Source: Chloroflexota bacterium
GTDB lineage: Bacteria; Chloroflexota; UBA6077; JACCZL01
Reading direction: 5' to 3'
Assembly (NCBI GenBank): GCA_030447245.1
Contig: JAUJPG010000001.1
Coordinates: forward strand, 22,338 to 86,337
Length of the DNA: 64,000 bases
Shown piece after piece: positions 8,538 to 17,636 of this stretch. Within the stretch, counting starts at the first letter, position 1. Each line of letters starts with the position of its first letter. The position numbers and the translations under genes were made by a program. Below the pieces are notes generated by a model. It did not search any database and was not told the origin of the DNA. It saw nothing but the letters and a program-made list of their open reading frames with translations.

Positions 8538-9578
8538 TCACTGCTGCTGCTGGGCCGCCATCAGCATGGCCGCGCGCGCCACGGCGACGAGCCGGCCAGG
8601 CTGAGGCTCGTACCGCAGGTACCCCCGGGTCACATGGTCGGCGACCTCGGCAATCTGATTGCGGATGTCGGTCAGGTAGGATTGCAGCCCTTCCTCCAGC
8701 ACCTCGTCAACCGCCGCGTGCTCGACTCGCCCCTGCAGTCGGCCGAGCGCGCGGACGGCCGGGCTCGGCATATCCAGATGGCGGTGCATTGGGGTCGGGC
8801 CGGTGATTGCCTCGAGCGAGCGCCGGGCCTGGTTGAGGCTGAAACGAACGGACTGCGGGAAGACGGGGTTCAAGAGCAGGAACTCGACCACCCGCGCCGG
8901 CTCGACCCGCAGCGAGTAGTAGCGCGCATATGCTTCGGCTGAGCCGCACGAGCGCAGCACGGCCAACCAGCGTACCAGGTCGTCGCCGCCCTGAGTGTGC
9001 TCCCCACCCGCGAGCAGGAGATGGCCTTGAAGGGTAAGCACACGCGCGACGTTCTCGGCGCGCTCGAGATACTTGCCGAGATTCACGAAGTGCCATGGCT
9101 CGTTGTGGGCCAGGGTCGAGTCGGCCAGCCCGAAGAACAGCTGGGTTGCCTGGACCACCCGCGCGGAAAAGACGTGTGGATCTTCCGCGGCTTCGACCGC
9201 CTGGCGCGGTTCCGCCAAGGACAGGTACAGCGTGTTGAGCTGTTCCCACATCTCGCTTGAGATGCTCTCACGGACGCCGCGCGCGGCATTGCGGGCGCCC
9301 CGGATGCACGACACGAGCGATGAAGGGTTGTTCGCGTCAAATGTCAGGTAGTGGCGCACGGCGCCAGGCCGCGGATGGCCGTGCGCGTCCCGCTCGACCG
9401 CCTCGTCCGCGACTTCGGGCCCAAGCAGTGGAGTCCAGAACTCGCTGTAGTCACCCTCGCCGACGTCGCCGGCGTCAAGCTCCAGATGCCAGGTGACGGC
9501 GACCAACCGGCCAACCGCGATGGCCCGCTCGACGTAGCGGCTCGTCCAGAAGATGTCCTCGGCGACGCGACACAGCAC
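8538..9578 (-). CDS. alpha-E domain protein
   Basis: A 346-residue, almost wholly alpha-helical protein of the alpha-E (formerly DUF403) family. It begins with the characteristic LCRVAEDIFWTSRYVERA motif and keeps the central ESISSEMWEQLNTLYLSL and FGLADSTLAHNEPWHFVNLGKYLERAENVARVL blocks. In known genomes this family is encoded next to circularly permuted ATP-grasp enzymes and transglutaminase-like proteins and is thought to serve as their partner in a peptide-tagging or amide-ligation system (Iyer, Aravind and colleagues predicted this). Here it lies between exactly those genes, nine bases after the ATP-grasp stop. It ends in a short Gln run. Confidence 0.9.
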   Translation of the reverse strand: MLCRVAEDIFWTSRYVERAIAVGRLVAVTWHLELDAGDVGEGDYSEFWTPLLGPEVADEAVERDAHGHPRPGAVRHYLTFDANNPSSLVSCIRGARNAARGVRESISSEMWEQLNTLYLSLAEPRQAVEAAEDPHVFSARVVQATQLFFGLADSTLAHNEPWHFVNLGKYLERAENVARVLTLQGHLLLAGGEHTQGGDDLVRWLAVLRSCGSAEAYARYYSLRVEPARVVEFLLLNPVFPQSVRFSLNQARRSLEAITGPTPMHRHLDMPSPAVRALGRLQGRVEHAAVDEVLEEGLQSYLTDIRNQIAEVADHVTRGYLRYEPQPGRLVAVARAAMLMAAQQQQ

Positions 9579-9587
9579 GGAAGCGGC

Positions 9588-11063
9588 CTACTCTGCCAGG
9601 ACCCAGGTGTCCTTGCCGCCGCCGCCCTGTGACGAATTGACGACCAGCGAGCCACTGCGGAGCGCCACCCGGGTCAGCCCGCCCGGGGTGACCCGAACCT
9701 CGCGGCCGAACAACACGAATGGCCTCAGGTCGACGTGGCGCCCCTCGAAGTGATCGTCGACCCAGCACGGATGGCGTGAGAGCGCCAGGGTCGGCTGCGC
9801 AATGTAGCCGCGGGGGTCAGCCAGGATCCGCTGGCGGTACTCGTCGCGGTCCGCCTGGGGCGCGTGCGGACCGATCAGCATGCCGTAGCCGCCGCTCTCG
9901 TTGACCGACTTCACGACCAGCTCGTCCAGGTGCTCCAGGATGTACCCCAGGTCGTCAGCTTCTGTCGGCAGATACGTGGGCACGTTGGGCAGGATCGGTT
10001 CTTCGTCCAGATAGTAGCGGATGATGCGTGGGACGTAGGCATAGATCGCCTTGTCGTCGGCCACGCCCGTTCCGATCGCGTTTGCCAGGCTGACCCGCCC
10101 GAGTCGGTAGCTCGCGACCAGCCCGGCGACGCCAAGCAGCGAGTCGTCGCGGAACACTAGAGGGTCCAGGAAGTCGTCGTCCACACGGCGGTAGATCACG
10201 TCGACTCGCTGGTGGCCCTGAGTTGTTCGCATGAACACCGCGCCATCGTCGACGAACAGGTCAGAGCCCTGAACCATCTCGATGCCCATCGCCTTGGCCA
10301 GGAAGGCATGCTCGAAGTAGGCCGAGTTGAACACGCCAGGTGTCAGCAGGACGATGGTTGGCTCCTCGGCGCTCGGCGGTGCCAACGAGCGCAGGACCTC
10401 GAGCAGGTCCTGTGGATAGCCTTCCACTGGGCGGACCTCGTAGTCGTGGAAGATACGTGACCAGACCCGCTTGAGAACTCGGCGATTTTCAACCAGGTAC
10501 GACACGCCAGAGGGGGTCCGGAGGTTGTCTTCGAGGACAAAGAACTCGCCGCTCGCATCGCGGACCAGGTCACTCCCAACGATGTGAGTGTAGACATCCA
10601 ATGGGACGTCTACGTTGCGGAACTCGCGGCGGTAGACGCTCGCGCTGAGCACCAGCTCCCACGGGACAATGCCCTGCCGAAGTATCTGCTGGTCGTGGTA
10701 CACGTCACGAAGGAACAGGTTGAGCGCTCGGACCCGCTGCGCTAGCCCGCGCTCAATGCGGTGCCACTCGTCGGGCCGGATGAGCCGTGGGATCAGGTCG
10801 AAGGGCATGATCTTTTCGACACCTTCTTGACCCTGGTTGACCGCGAAGGTGATGCCCCGAGACTGGAAGGACAGCTCGGCCGCGCGCTGGCGCCGGGCAA
10901 CCTCATCCGGGCCGAGCGTCGCGAGGTGACGGGCAAGCGCGGCATAGTGGGGCCGAATCCGCCCGGGGCCCTCGGCCATCTCATCCCAGAACCCGCTGGG
11001 ATCGTAAGCCGGCATCACCGCGCTTCCGTCGGCTCCGACGTCGGCCGCCGTGGCGCCGATCAC
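9588..11063 (-). CDS. circularly permuted ATP-grasp enzyme (type 2)
   Basis: A 491-residue protein of the circularly permuted ATP-grasp type 2 family (formerly DUF404/DUF407). Marks include [12 protein letters not shown], the PFDLIPRLI and [16 protein letters not shown] blocks, the [20 protein letters not shown] motif and the ATP-binding [17 protein letters not shown] stretch. ATP-grasp enzymes make amide or peptide bonds through acyl phosphates; this family is a predicted peptide or amino-acid ligase acting with alpha-E and transglutaminase partners. Its GTG start (11063-11061) overlaps the frame-corrected stop of the preceding transglutaminase gene by three bases within a GTGA, which indicates translational coupling. 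Confidence 0.92.
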   Translation of the reverse strand: MIGATAADVGADGSAVMPAYDPSGFWDEMAEGPGRIRPHYAALARHLATLGPDEVARRQRAAELSFQSRGITFAVNQGQEGVEKIMPFDLIPRLIRPDEWHRIERGLAQRVRALNLFLRDVYHDQQILRQGIVPWELVLSASVYRREFRNVDVPLDVYTHIVGSDLVRDASGEFFVLEDNLRTPSGVSYLVENRRVLKRVWSRIFHDYEVRPVEGYPQDLLEVLRSLAPPSAEEPTIVLLTPGVFNSAYFEHAFLAKAMGIEMVQGSDLFVDDGAVFMRTTQGHQRVDVIYRRVDDDFLDPLVFRDDSLLGVAGLVASYRLGRVSLANAIGTGVADDKAIYAYVPRIIRYYLDEEPILPNVPTYLPTEADDLGYILEHLDELVVKSVNESGGYGMLIGPHAPQADRDEYRQRILADPRGYIAQPTLALSRHPCWVDDHFEGRHVDLRPFVLFGREVRVTPGGLTRVALRSGSLVVNSSQGGGGKDTWVLAE

Positions 11064-12018
11064 GCCGCGGCCTCGTCCGTCACCCGGGTCGTCGAGCCGT
11101 CAAGGAATTCGAGCTCGAGGATGTTGGCCTGTTTGCTGGAGCTGAGTTTCCCGGAGGCGGGCCCGCTGAAGAAACCAGAGGTCGGGGTGACCTCGGCGAA
11201 ATCGCGGCCGACGGCTACGCTGATGTAGAGTTCAGGCCGGTTCTCCGATGGTGGGTGGGGTCATACGAGACGACTCGGATGCCGCCAGGAGCGCTTGAGT
11301 CTTCGTGCAGCGTTTCCACCCACGCGTGGGGTGCGCCCTCGCCAAGAAGGTGTCCTGAGACGTAGCGCGCCGGCACCCCGGCCAGCCGCAGGACGGCCAG
11401 CATGATGTGGGTGTAGTCCTGGCACACACCGGTGCCCAGGTGCAGCGCCATCGCCGCGGGCGTCTGGACGCCAGTGATGCCGAACCGGTAGACGATCGCC
11501 CGTGACGCCCAGTCGTGCGCGCGCTCTGCCCGGCCCTCGAGCGATGTTTCAGCCCGCGCGATCTCCGACGCGGCGTCGCGCAACCGATCGTCCGGGGCGG
11601 TCAACGCCGTGGGGCGGAGGTACTCGGCCAGACCGCGGGTGCCGCGCAGGGGCGCCGCGCCGACGGTCCCGCGGTATCCCGGCCGCTCGCGCTCGACACG
11701 GTAGCGCGCCTCGAAGTCCACGGCATGGTCCACTCCCGCGACGAGGACCCGGCAGGTACGATTGCCGAAGTCGTCGCGGTCCCAGGCGAACGTCGGCTCT
11801 CCATCGGCGCCGCGGACTTCGAGCCCGTAGTGCAGAAGGCGCTGGTCGCCGTGCTGGTCCGGCGGGATCATGATGAGTCGCTGCTTTAGATCCCAGATCG
11901 GGCCCGTGTACGTGTACCGATAGTGCTGGCGCACGTCGTAGACGGCCCGCGCCACCCGTGTCCAGTCAACCGTACGCCAGTCCAGTGACTCCCGATCGAC
12001 CAGGTGTGCCTCGCCCAT
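11060..12018 (-). CDS. transglutaminase-like protein with one C-terminal frameshift
   Basis: Second transglutaminase-like gene of the operon. The core has Cys in [11 protein letters not shown], His in PHAWVETLH and Asp in SYDPTHH. As given, the frame runs into a stop at 11215, but the typical family end ([24 protein letters not shown]...) continues in another frame to a TGA at 11062-11060. The 959-base span is one base short of whole codons, so a single lost base in the C-rich run near 11255-11262 explains it and would give 319 residues. The corrected stop forms a GTGA overlap with the ATP-grasp start, which supports the corrected frame. The ATG at 12018 is two bases after the upstream stop. 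Confidence 0.82.
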
Positions 12019-12020
12019 CG

Positions 12021-12950
12021 TCAGGTAAAGTCGGCAGCGACCCGGGCGGCTCGCGGATCGTTCGTGCCGCCGCTTGACTGCTCCGCGTGGTCCGCGGCCT
12101 CGAGCGCGTCGGCGTCGTCCTCGGTTGGCGGTCCGCCCGGGTTGTCGGCAGTCACTTCGTCAGACCAGACGGTCATCTTGTTGAGCACCGTGGAGCCGTA
12201 CGACGTGCTCAAGGCGACGTCGACAGCATCGCGCCCGCGGCCGATCAGGACGCGGCCAACTCGCGGAACGTTGTGTCGCGCGTCGAACTGGTACCAACGG
12301 CCGCCGACATACGCCTCGAACCAGGCATGGAAGTCCATGGCGACGTCCGGCGGCTCGACGTCGATGTCTGGTAAGTAGCCGAAGGTGTATCGGGCGGGGA
12401 TGTTCATCGCCCGACACAGCGCCACGGAGATCAGGGCAAAGTCGCGACAGACGCCGACGCGCCGCTCGTAAACGTCCATGGCCGTCACGCTCGGGCCGGT
12501 GTTGCCCATCTCGTAGCGGACGTTGGCGTGGACCCAGTCGCAAATGGCCTGGATCCGCGCCCACGTCGGTGGGGTTTCCCCGAAGAGCTGCCAGGCGGCG
12601 TCAAGCATCAGGTCGGACTGGATGTAGCGGCTCGGCAGGGTAAAAACGAGCGTATCGTCCGGAAGGTCCTGGACCGGTGCCAGCTGGGCATCAGCGACGA
12701 CGGGGTCCGGCTCCCGCTCCATCTCGACCAGTGCGTCGTAGCGCAGCGTGAGTGGTCCGCCGGGCGTGACCAGGCGCCAACACGCATTGCCGAAGGAGTC
12801 AAAGTACTCGCGGATCGGAATCTCCGGGGACGCCCAGCGAGATTCGTAGACGATGCGGTGCTCGCCGTCCGGCCGCGCGCGCACGAGCATCAGCATCGGC
12901 ACCGGGAACTCCGAATCGAAGTCGAACTCGCAGCCCACGCGCACCCGCAT
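12021..12950 (-). CDS. transglutaminase-like protein, first gene of the operon
   Basis: A 309-residue transglutaminase-like protein of a different subgroup from its two neighbours. The N-terminal beta domain (RVGCEFDFDSEFPVPMLM) is followed by the core with Cys in RRVGVCRDFALI, His in MDFHAWFEAY and Asp in WYQFDARHN, and an acidic, disordered C-terminal tail of about 45 residues. An ATG at 12950 is preceded by a strong GGAGGGAGG. It heads a five-gene minus-strand operon with spacings of 2 bases, a 4-base overlap, 9 and 1 bases, implying a single function for the set. Confidence 0.9.
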   Translation of the reverse strand: MRVRVGCEFDFDSEFPVPMLMLVRARPDGEHRIVYESRWASPEIPIREYFDSFGNACWRLVTPGGPLTLRYDALVEMEREPDPVVADAQLAPVQDLPDDTLVFTLPSRYIQSDLMLDAAWQLFGETPPTWARIQAICDWVHANVRYEMGNTGPSVTAMDVYERRVGVCRDFALISVALCRAMNIPARYTFGYLPDIDVEPPDVAMDFHAWFEAYVGGRWYQFDARHNVPRVGRVLIGRGRDAVDVALSTSYGSTVLNKMTVWSDEVTADNPGGPPTEDDADALEAADHAEQSSGGTNDPRAARVAADFT

Positions 12951-13161
12951 CGCCGTGCCTCCCTCCTGTCACGCCCATTCTGGCCGCTCGGGACGCCAGG
13001 CGCAACGCCCCGTTGGCGGGTGGGAGTAGCGCAGTCTCCTGAGGGCTGACCTGTCCGCCCCGGGCAGAGGGGCCCGGTAGATGCGCTCAGCCTTTACAAA
13101 GGGTACCCCTACCACTCTGGAGTAGACCATGGGCATCCCGCACGAAATCCAGATAGTCCGC

Positions 13162-14478
13162 CTAGGCGATCTGCGCATGCGCCGGCGTGGAGACGGCCGC
13201 GAGGTCGCGGAGGGTGAGCACCTCGGTCAGGTGGGCCAACAGCGCCCGGGGGTCCGAGTCCGCTACTTCGATGGTCGGGGCGCCTATGGCCTGGAGCGGG
13301 GCGGTGGTCGTGGGGTTGCCGAGGAAGACGAATGGCTCGCCCGCCGTGGCGCTGCCGAGCACCTGGGCCAGGCGCTCGGCGTGGCCAACCGACCGAACCG
13401 CGCAGAGCAGGGCACCGAGCGGTCCGCGGCGGAGTTGGAGGTCTGGCACGACGACGCCGGACGCCCACGATTGGGCGTCCGGAGATCGGCGGACCGACCA
13501 GCCACCCCGCTCACCCCGCGAGAGGCCCACGAGATCGCTGAGCGCAGCCCAGGCTACGCCGCCCTCGCCGTGGTTGTCCCACCCCACGCTCGGGGCCGGA
13601 GCCCCCGCGAGCACGTCGAGCAGCTCCGGGGTCAGGCGCAGCCGAGCACGCCGCTCCCGAATGCGGACCAGTGCGGTCCCCTCAAGCGTGCCGGTGCGCG
13701 CGCACTCGAGGACTTGCACCAGCGTCCGCGCGAGCTTGCGGCCGTGGCGCATCCAACCGCCGAGTGCATCCTGACGGCCGTGCAGCCGGACCTGGAGCAG
13801 GCTCCCGCGCGGCCCGGCCTCGCCGTCGACGTCGTTCTCAGCGCACAGCCGCGCCAGGGTCGCTCGACCGGCGCCGGTCGGATCGGCCACGGCCAGCTCG
13901 ATCAACTCGGAGTGGCGCACCAGCGTCTCGAGCACGCCGAAGTTGTGCTGGGCGACAACGTCGGCCGGCCGGGGTGGGTTGCCCACACGGGTGAGAACGG
14001 CGTGTTCCTCGGCGTCCAGGTAGAACAGGCGCTCCAACTCGCCCCGGCGTAGCCGCAGCTCCACCTCGAAGCGCCCGAGCCTGGACTCACGCTCCGTGCG
14101 GGCCAGGAACCCCTGATCCGACGTGTTCACCCGATCGAACAAGGCTAGCCGCAGAGAGCGCGGCGAGTCGATGCCGGCGCGCCGCAGCCGCGCGAGCGCC
14201 GTGCGGGTAACAACCTGCTCCAGCTCACGTGGGCGGTAGCGGTAGCCGCGGGCCAGGACGGCTACCATGCAGCGAGCCAATTTGTAGTCACCAAAGAAGT
14301 GCACCAGAACTTCCGGATCTAGCTCGCGGCGCTCCCTTCCGACCATCGACTCGAAGTATTGGACGGCGATGTCGATCTTCGGCAGGACCGACCGATCACG
14401 CAGCAGCCGCGGGTGCAGCGTTCGCTCGTCGTCGGACCGCCGTGTCGTGAACCGGATGTCCTTCAACGGAAGGGACAT
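13162..14478 (-). CDS. DUF790 protein, Bax1-like nuclease partner of XPB
   Basis: A 438-residue protein of the DUF790 family. In archaea this family is Bax1, a structure-specific nuclease that binds the XPB helicase. The N-terminal part (LPLKDIRFTTRRSDDERTLHPRLLRD) and middle helical part (FEVELRLRRGELERLFYLD; DPTGAGRATLARLCAEND) match that family, and the C-terminal part carries a strand-rich core with VVVPDLQLRRG that could be the nuclease centre; I infer that from position only. ATG 14478 has AGAGGAAC seven bases upstream and lies 28 bases after the helicase stop, so the pair is one operon. An upstream start would add 66 residues with no conserved features. Confidence 0.85.
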   Translation of the reverse strand: MSLPLKDIRFTTRRSDDERTLHPRLLRDRSVLPKIDIAVQYFESMVGRERRELDPEVLVHFFGDYKLARCMVAVLARGYRYRPRELEQVVTRTALARLRRAGIDSPRSLRLALFDRVNTSDQGFLARTERESRLGRFEVELRLRRGELERLFYLDAEEHAVLTRVGNPPRPADVVAQHNFGVLETLVRHSELIELAVADPTGAGRATLARLCAENDVDGEAGPRGSLLQVRLHGRQDALGGWMRHGRKLARTLVQVLECARTGTLEGTALVRIRERRARLRLTPELLDVLAGAPAPSVGWDNHGEGGVAWAALSDLVGLSRGERGGWSVRRSPDAQSWASGVVVPDLQLRRGPLGALLCAVRSVGHAERLAQVLGSATAGEPFVFLGNPTTTAPLQAIGAPTIEVADSDPRALLAHLTEVLTLRDLAAVSTPAHAQIA

Positions 14479-14506
14479 CTCGTTCCTCTCATTCCTGGCG
14501 CCTCCT

Positions 14507-15793
14507 CTAGGCCGCGCTCGGGCGGCGGGATCGGGCGGTTCGTCCCTCGGTGGTGTGGCGGCTGATAATCTCGTAGAGGTGGGCGTCGCGCGGTTTTGGC
14601 CGTAGGACGCGACCCAACCGCTGGATGTACTCGCGCGTCGCCGAGCTGCCGCTGACCACGATTGCCACGTTCGCATCCGGCACGTCGACGCCCTCGTTCA
14701 GCACGCGTCCGCTGACCAATTTGCTGTACTTGCCCGATCGGAATCGCTCCAGGATCAGTCGGCGCTCTTCGGAATCGGTCCGGTATGTGATCGCCGGCAC
14801 GGCGAGGCGGCGGCTGACCGCGTGGACCATGGCGTTGTACTCGGAGAAGATCAGAACGTTCTCGCCGCCGTGCTTTGCCAACAGTTCCTCGACGCGGTCG
14901 ATCTTGCTGTCGGCGTTCAAGGCAATCATTCGTGCCTGGTGGTGAGCCTGGAGTGCCCGCCGCGCGGCCGGATCGTGCGCGCTCCTGCGGATCAGCTGCT
15001 CGAAGAAGTTGCTGCCCCGCCTGAACTGGCTGCGACGCGTCGCGACGAACCACTTCCACTCAGCCATCAGGGCGTCGTAGCGACAGCGCTCGTCGGGCGA
15101 GAGGTCGACGAAGATCCGTCGTTCCTGGTAGCTTGCGATATGCCCTTTGCGCGCCAGCTCGGCCGGTAGGCGTCGGTACACCTCCGGGCCGATCAAGCCG
15201 GCCAGGTCGGCGTGGGTTCCGTCAGCCCGCTCCAGGGTGGCGCTCAACCCCAGACGCCACGGCGCCGCGGCTTTGTCGGCGATTGCGCGGTAGGTTGGCG
15301 CCGACAGGTGGTGGACCTCGTCGACGATCAGTAGCGCAAAGCTAGACAGGTCCCTCCGCCGCATTGCGGCCGAGTCGTAGGTCATCACGGTGATCGGCCG
15401 GAGCGAGCGCTCACCGCCGCCAACCACGCCGACCTGCTCGGCTGGCACACCCGCCTTCTCAATCAGCCCGACTCGCCACTGGCGCAGCAGATCGATCGTC
15501 GGGACGACGACGAGCGCGCGGACCGGAACCTGCTCGAGCGCCATGAAGGCGACGACAGTCTTCCCAGCCCCGGTCGGCAAGACGATAACCCCACGGCCGG
15601 CGTTCGCCAGCCACTGACGGACCGCCTCGCGCTGATAGGGGCGCGGCTGAACCCCCAAGCGCGGGGCGAACGGAAGGGTGAATGGATCGAGCTGGTCGTC
15701 GAAGCCGTCCTCGGACAGGGCGTCAAGGAGCACCTCTCCGTCCGGTTCGGCTGGTTCGTCGAGCGATGGTAGGAATCCAGAGGCGCGGTCCAA
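14507..15793 (-). CDS. XPB/Rad25-like superfamily 2 helicase
   Basis: A 428-residue SF2 helicase. Motifs in order: Q-like RPYQREAVRQW, Walker A LPTGAGKTVVA, Ia VVVPTIDLLRQW, DEVHH box in LLIVDEVHHLSAPTYR, SAT motif in GLSATLERADGTH, motif IV NVLIFSEYN, V GRVLNEGVDVPDANV and VI EYIQRLGRVLRP. The SAT-RAD stretch corresponds to the RED motif of XPB with Glu replaced by Ala. The N-terminal damage-recognition domain of archaeal XPB is missing; only a short acidic lead precedes the helicase core. I chose the TTG at 15793 because GAGAGGAG lies six bases upstream. XPB opens damaged DNA for nucleotide excision; the adjacent Bax1-like gene supports that role here. Confidence 0.88.
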   Translation of the reverse strand: MDRASGFLPSLDEPAEPDGEVLLDALSEDGFDDQLDPFTLPFAPRLGVQPRPYQREAVRQWLANAGRGVIVLPTGAGKTVVAFMALEQVPVRALVVVPTIDLLRQWRVGLIEKAGVPAEQVGVVGGGERSLRPITVMTYDSAAMRRRDLSSFALLIVDEVHHLSAPTYRAIADKAAAPWRLGLSATLERADGTHADLAGLIGPEVYRRLPAELARKGHIASYQERRIFVDLSPDERCRYDALMAEWKWFVATRRSQFRRGSNFFEQLIRRSAHDPAARRALQAHHQARMIALNADSKIDRVEELLAKHGGENVLIFSEYNAMVHAVSRRLAVPAITYRTDSEERRLILERFRSGKYSKLVSGRVLNEGVDVPDANVAIVVSGSSATREYIQRLGRVLRPKPRDAHLYEIISRHTTEGRTARSRRPSAA

Positions 15794-15878
15794 GGCAATC
15801 TCCTCTCGGGTGCATCCGGGTGGGCTGAGTCCCCCATACGGGCGCGATGATACGCACCCCACTACGCCTGTTGACCGC

Positions 15879-16343
15879 TCAGGCGGCCTGGGCCAGCAGC
15901 GCCTCCGCGGCCTGGCCAAACTGGCGTTCGCGAACCGCGCCGATGCCCCGCAGACGGCGGAGCTGCCCGTCGCGCGCGGCCCGAGCGAGATCGTCAACGC
16001 CGCTGAGCTTCGCCTCGCGGATCAGGCGCTCTGCGGTCTTGCGCCCGATCCCGGGTACGCTCAGCAGCTCGCGATAGGGCGGCGGCAGATCGGCGAGCAT
16101 CTCGTCGTGAAACTCCATGCGCCCGCGGGTGACCAGCTCGCCGAGCTTGCGTCGGAGGCGCGAGCCCAGCCAGGGCAAGTCGAGCTCGCCGTCCGAGTTC
16201 GCGTAGCGCGCGGCCGGTTCGGGCAGGTGAAGCATGCCGAGCGCAGCACGGCGATAGGCGAGCACCCGGTACGGATTGGCACCCTGCTCCTCGAGCAGCG
16301 ACGCAATCACGAAGACGATACGTGCCACATCGCGGTTCCCCAC
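15879..16343 (-). CDS. helix-hairpin-helix protein like the N-terminus of PolX
   Basis: A 154-residue protein that resembles the first domains of bacterial/archaeal DNA polymerase X: the helical 8-kDa-like start (VARIVFVIASLLEEQGANPYRVLAYRRAA), then a helix-hairpin-helix motif (PPYRELLSVPGIGRKTAERL) and a second HhH-like piece (ARDGQLRRLRGIGAVRERQF). The polymerase palm and the PHP exonuclease domain are absent, so it probably only binds DNA or bridges repair proteins. The GTG start at 16343 has GGAGGTG about six bases upstream. It is the first gene before the helicase and Bax1-like genes on the same strand, which suggests a three-gene repair module. Confidence 0.8.
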   Translation of the reverse strand: MGNRDVARIVFVIASLLEEQGANPYRVLAYRRAALGMLHLPEPAARYANSDGELDLPWLGSRLRRKLGELVTRGRMEFHDEMLADLPPPYRELLSVPGIGRKTAERLIREAKLSGVDDLARAARDGQLRRLRGIGAVRERQFGQAAEALLAQAA

Positions 16344-16472
16344 TGCACACCTCCGGGACAAGGACAGACGTTCTAATTGTACGCGACAGAAGGCCGTGCA
16401 AACCGGCCACGAATGGCGCGGGTGAGGGGCGCGGGATGTGCCGCCGCGGCGGCCAGCTCCGGCAGGCCAGAC

Positions 16473-16991
16473 TCAGGCGATCTCGGTGTTACGTTTGCGT
16501 TCCTCGTCCTCGATCGTGTCCATGATGGCCAGCGGGTTCACGTCCTGCTTGGCTTCCTCGATCGCTGCATGTGGGCCATGCTTAGCCCCGATCCGATCGG
16601 CGATCGCGTCGAGCAGCGCCACGGCCTGGCTGACCTCGTGCTCGGCAAGCAGGCTGATTTGCAGGTCCAGTTCGGCGCGCTTGTCCGTCTCGACCATCAT
16701 CCGATTCTGTGAGATCAGGACGAACGTCGAAAGGAAGATCGCTTCCACTGAGGCCAGCATCGCGAGCACCACAAACGACGTGTCGAAGGGCTGAACCATG
16801 GGCACCAGGCCAAGGTTGATCAGGATCCAGCCGCCGAAGAGCGCGGCGTGCAGGGCCACGAAGGTCATGCTGCCGGTGAATCCAGTAATGGAATCGGCTA
16901 TGCGATCCTGCGCGCTCCTCTCGCGCGCCGCCTGCTGGCGCATCTCGACCAGGCTTTGGTCCGCGGGAGGGGGCTGCGCACCGCCCGCCAA
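16473..16991 (-). CDS. DUF1003 membrane protein
   Basis: A 172-residue protein of the DUF1003 family. It has an amphipathic N-terminal part with the DRIADSITGFTGSM motif, two membrane helices (FVALHAALFGGWILINLGLV and SFVVLAMLASVEAIFLSTFV), the conserved ISQNRM sequence just after the second helix, and a helical cytoplasmic tail. No reaction is known for the family; some members lie next to ion transporters. The start (likely ATG/GTG at 16991) is not fixed by a clear ribosome site. It is upstream of the repair trio but separated by 129 bases, so co-transcription is uncertain. Confidence 0.85.
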   Translation of the reverse strand: MAGGAQPPPADQSLVEMRQQAARERSAQDRIADSITGFTGSMTFVALHAALFGGWILINLGLVPMVQPFDTSFVVLAMLASVEAIFLSTFVLISQNRMMVETDKRAELDLQISLLAEHEVSQAVALLDAIADRIGAKHGPHAAIEEAKQDVNPLAIMDTIEDEERKRNTEIA

Positions 16992-17049
16992 AGCATTCTG
17001 CTGCGCGCCGGAGCTCGCCGACCGCGCGCTCGGGAGAGGAGCATTGTGG

Positions 17050-17469
17050 CTACGGCGAACGCGGTTGGACGACCACAGTGCCCATCCTTGCGGGATCCCC
17101 CTGGCACCCCATCCGCCCGGTAGTCAGCCCGATCTTGCTCCCGACCCGCGAGCCCGGCACGGTGAACGTCGCCTCGACCGTGCCTCCGGCGGCCGCGCGC
17201 AGGTTAGCGACATAATCGGCAACAAAGAAGAGACACTGGGTACCGCCACGGTTGGTCAGCCGCAGGCGAATCGGTTCGCCGAGTTCGAGGAGAACTTCAG
17301 GTGGCTCGAGGCGGTCGGCGAACACTCCGACTTCGACGAGCCGACCGACCGGCGTGGGAGCTGCCGGCCCGCTGGCGCGGGTAGGGGTGTTGCCCGACCC
17401 GCACGCTGACAGGATGAATGCCAGCAGATCCACTGCCACGAGCCCCCATCGCACAAGTCGATTCCGCAC
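17050..17469 (-). CDS. small lipoprotein, possibly cupredoxin-like
   Basis: A 139-residue predicted lipoprotein. Starting from GTG 17469, the signal peptide (RNRLVRWGLVAVDLLAFILSAC) has a positively charged start and a lipobox LSAC, giving a mature protein of about 117 residues anchored at Cys23. After a Pro/Thr/Ala linker comes a beta-rich domain (EPIRLRLTNRGGTQCLFFV...ATFTVPGSRVGSKIGLT...GMGTVVVQ-like end) that resembles a plastocyanin-type fold. A full copper site is not evident: there is a Cys pair and a Met but no clear His ligands. The gene is divergent from the alpha/beta hydrolase at 17637. Confidence 0.65.
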   Translation of the reverse strand: MRNRLVRWGLVAVDLLAFILSACGSGNTPTRASGPAAPTPVGRLVEVGVFADRLEPPEVLLELGEPIRLRLTNRGGTQCLFFVADYVANLRAAAGGTVEATFTVPGSRVGSKIGLTTGRMGCQGDPARMGTVVVQPRSP

Positions 17470-17636
17470 GCTCTCTCGGAGGCCCCACCCACGGGAAGCA
17501 TTGTTCCTGGTCCATGCAAGGGACATGCCCATGGGAGCCCCGCGGGGTCGTGGACCAGGACTCCACGAGTCCACTACCACAACAATCGTCCCGCTCACGA
17601 TAGCGCGGACCCTAGACTGTTCGAGCGGAGGATCGC

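Noticed and set aside
13060..13077. CCGGGC/GCCCGG hairpin downstream of the Bax1-like gene as terminator
   Set aside because: The stem is only six pairs and no T tract follows on the minus strand.
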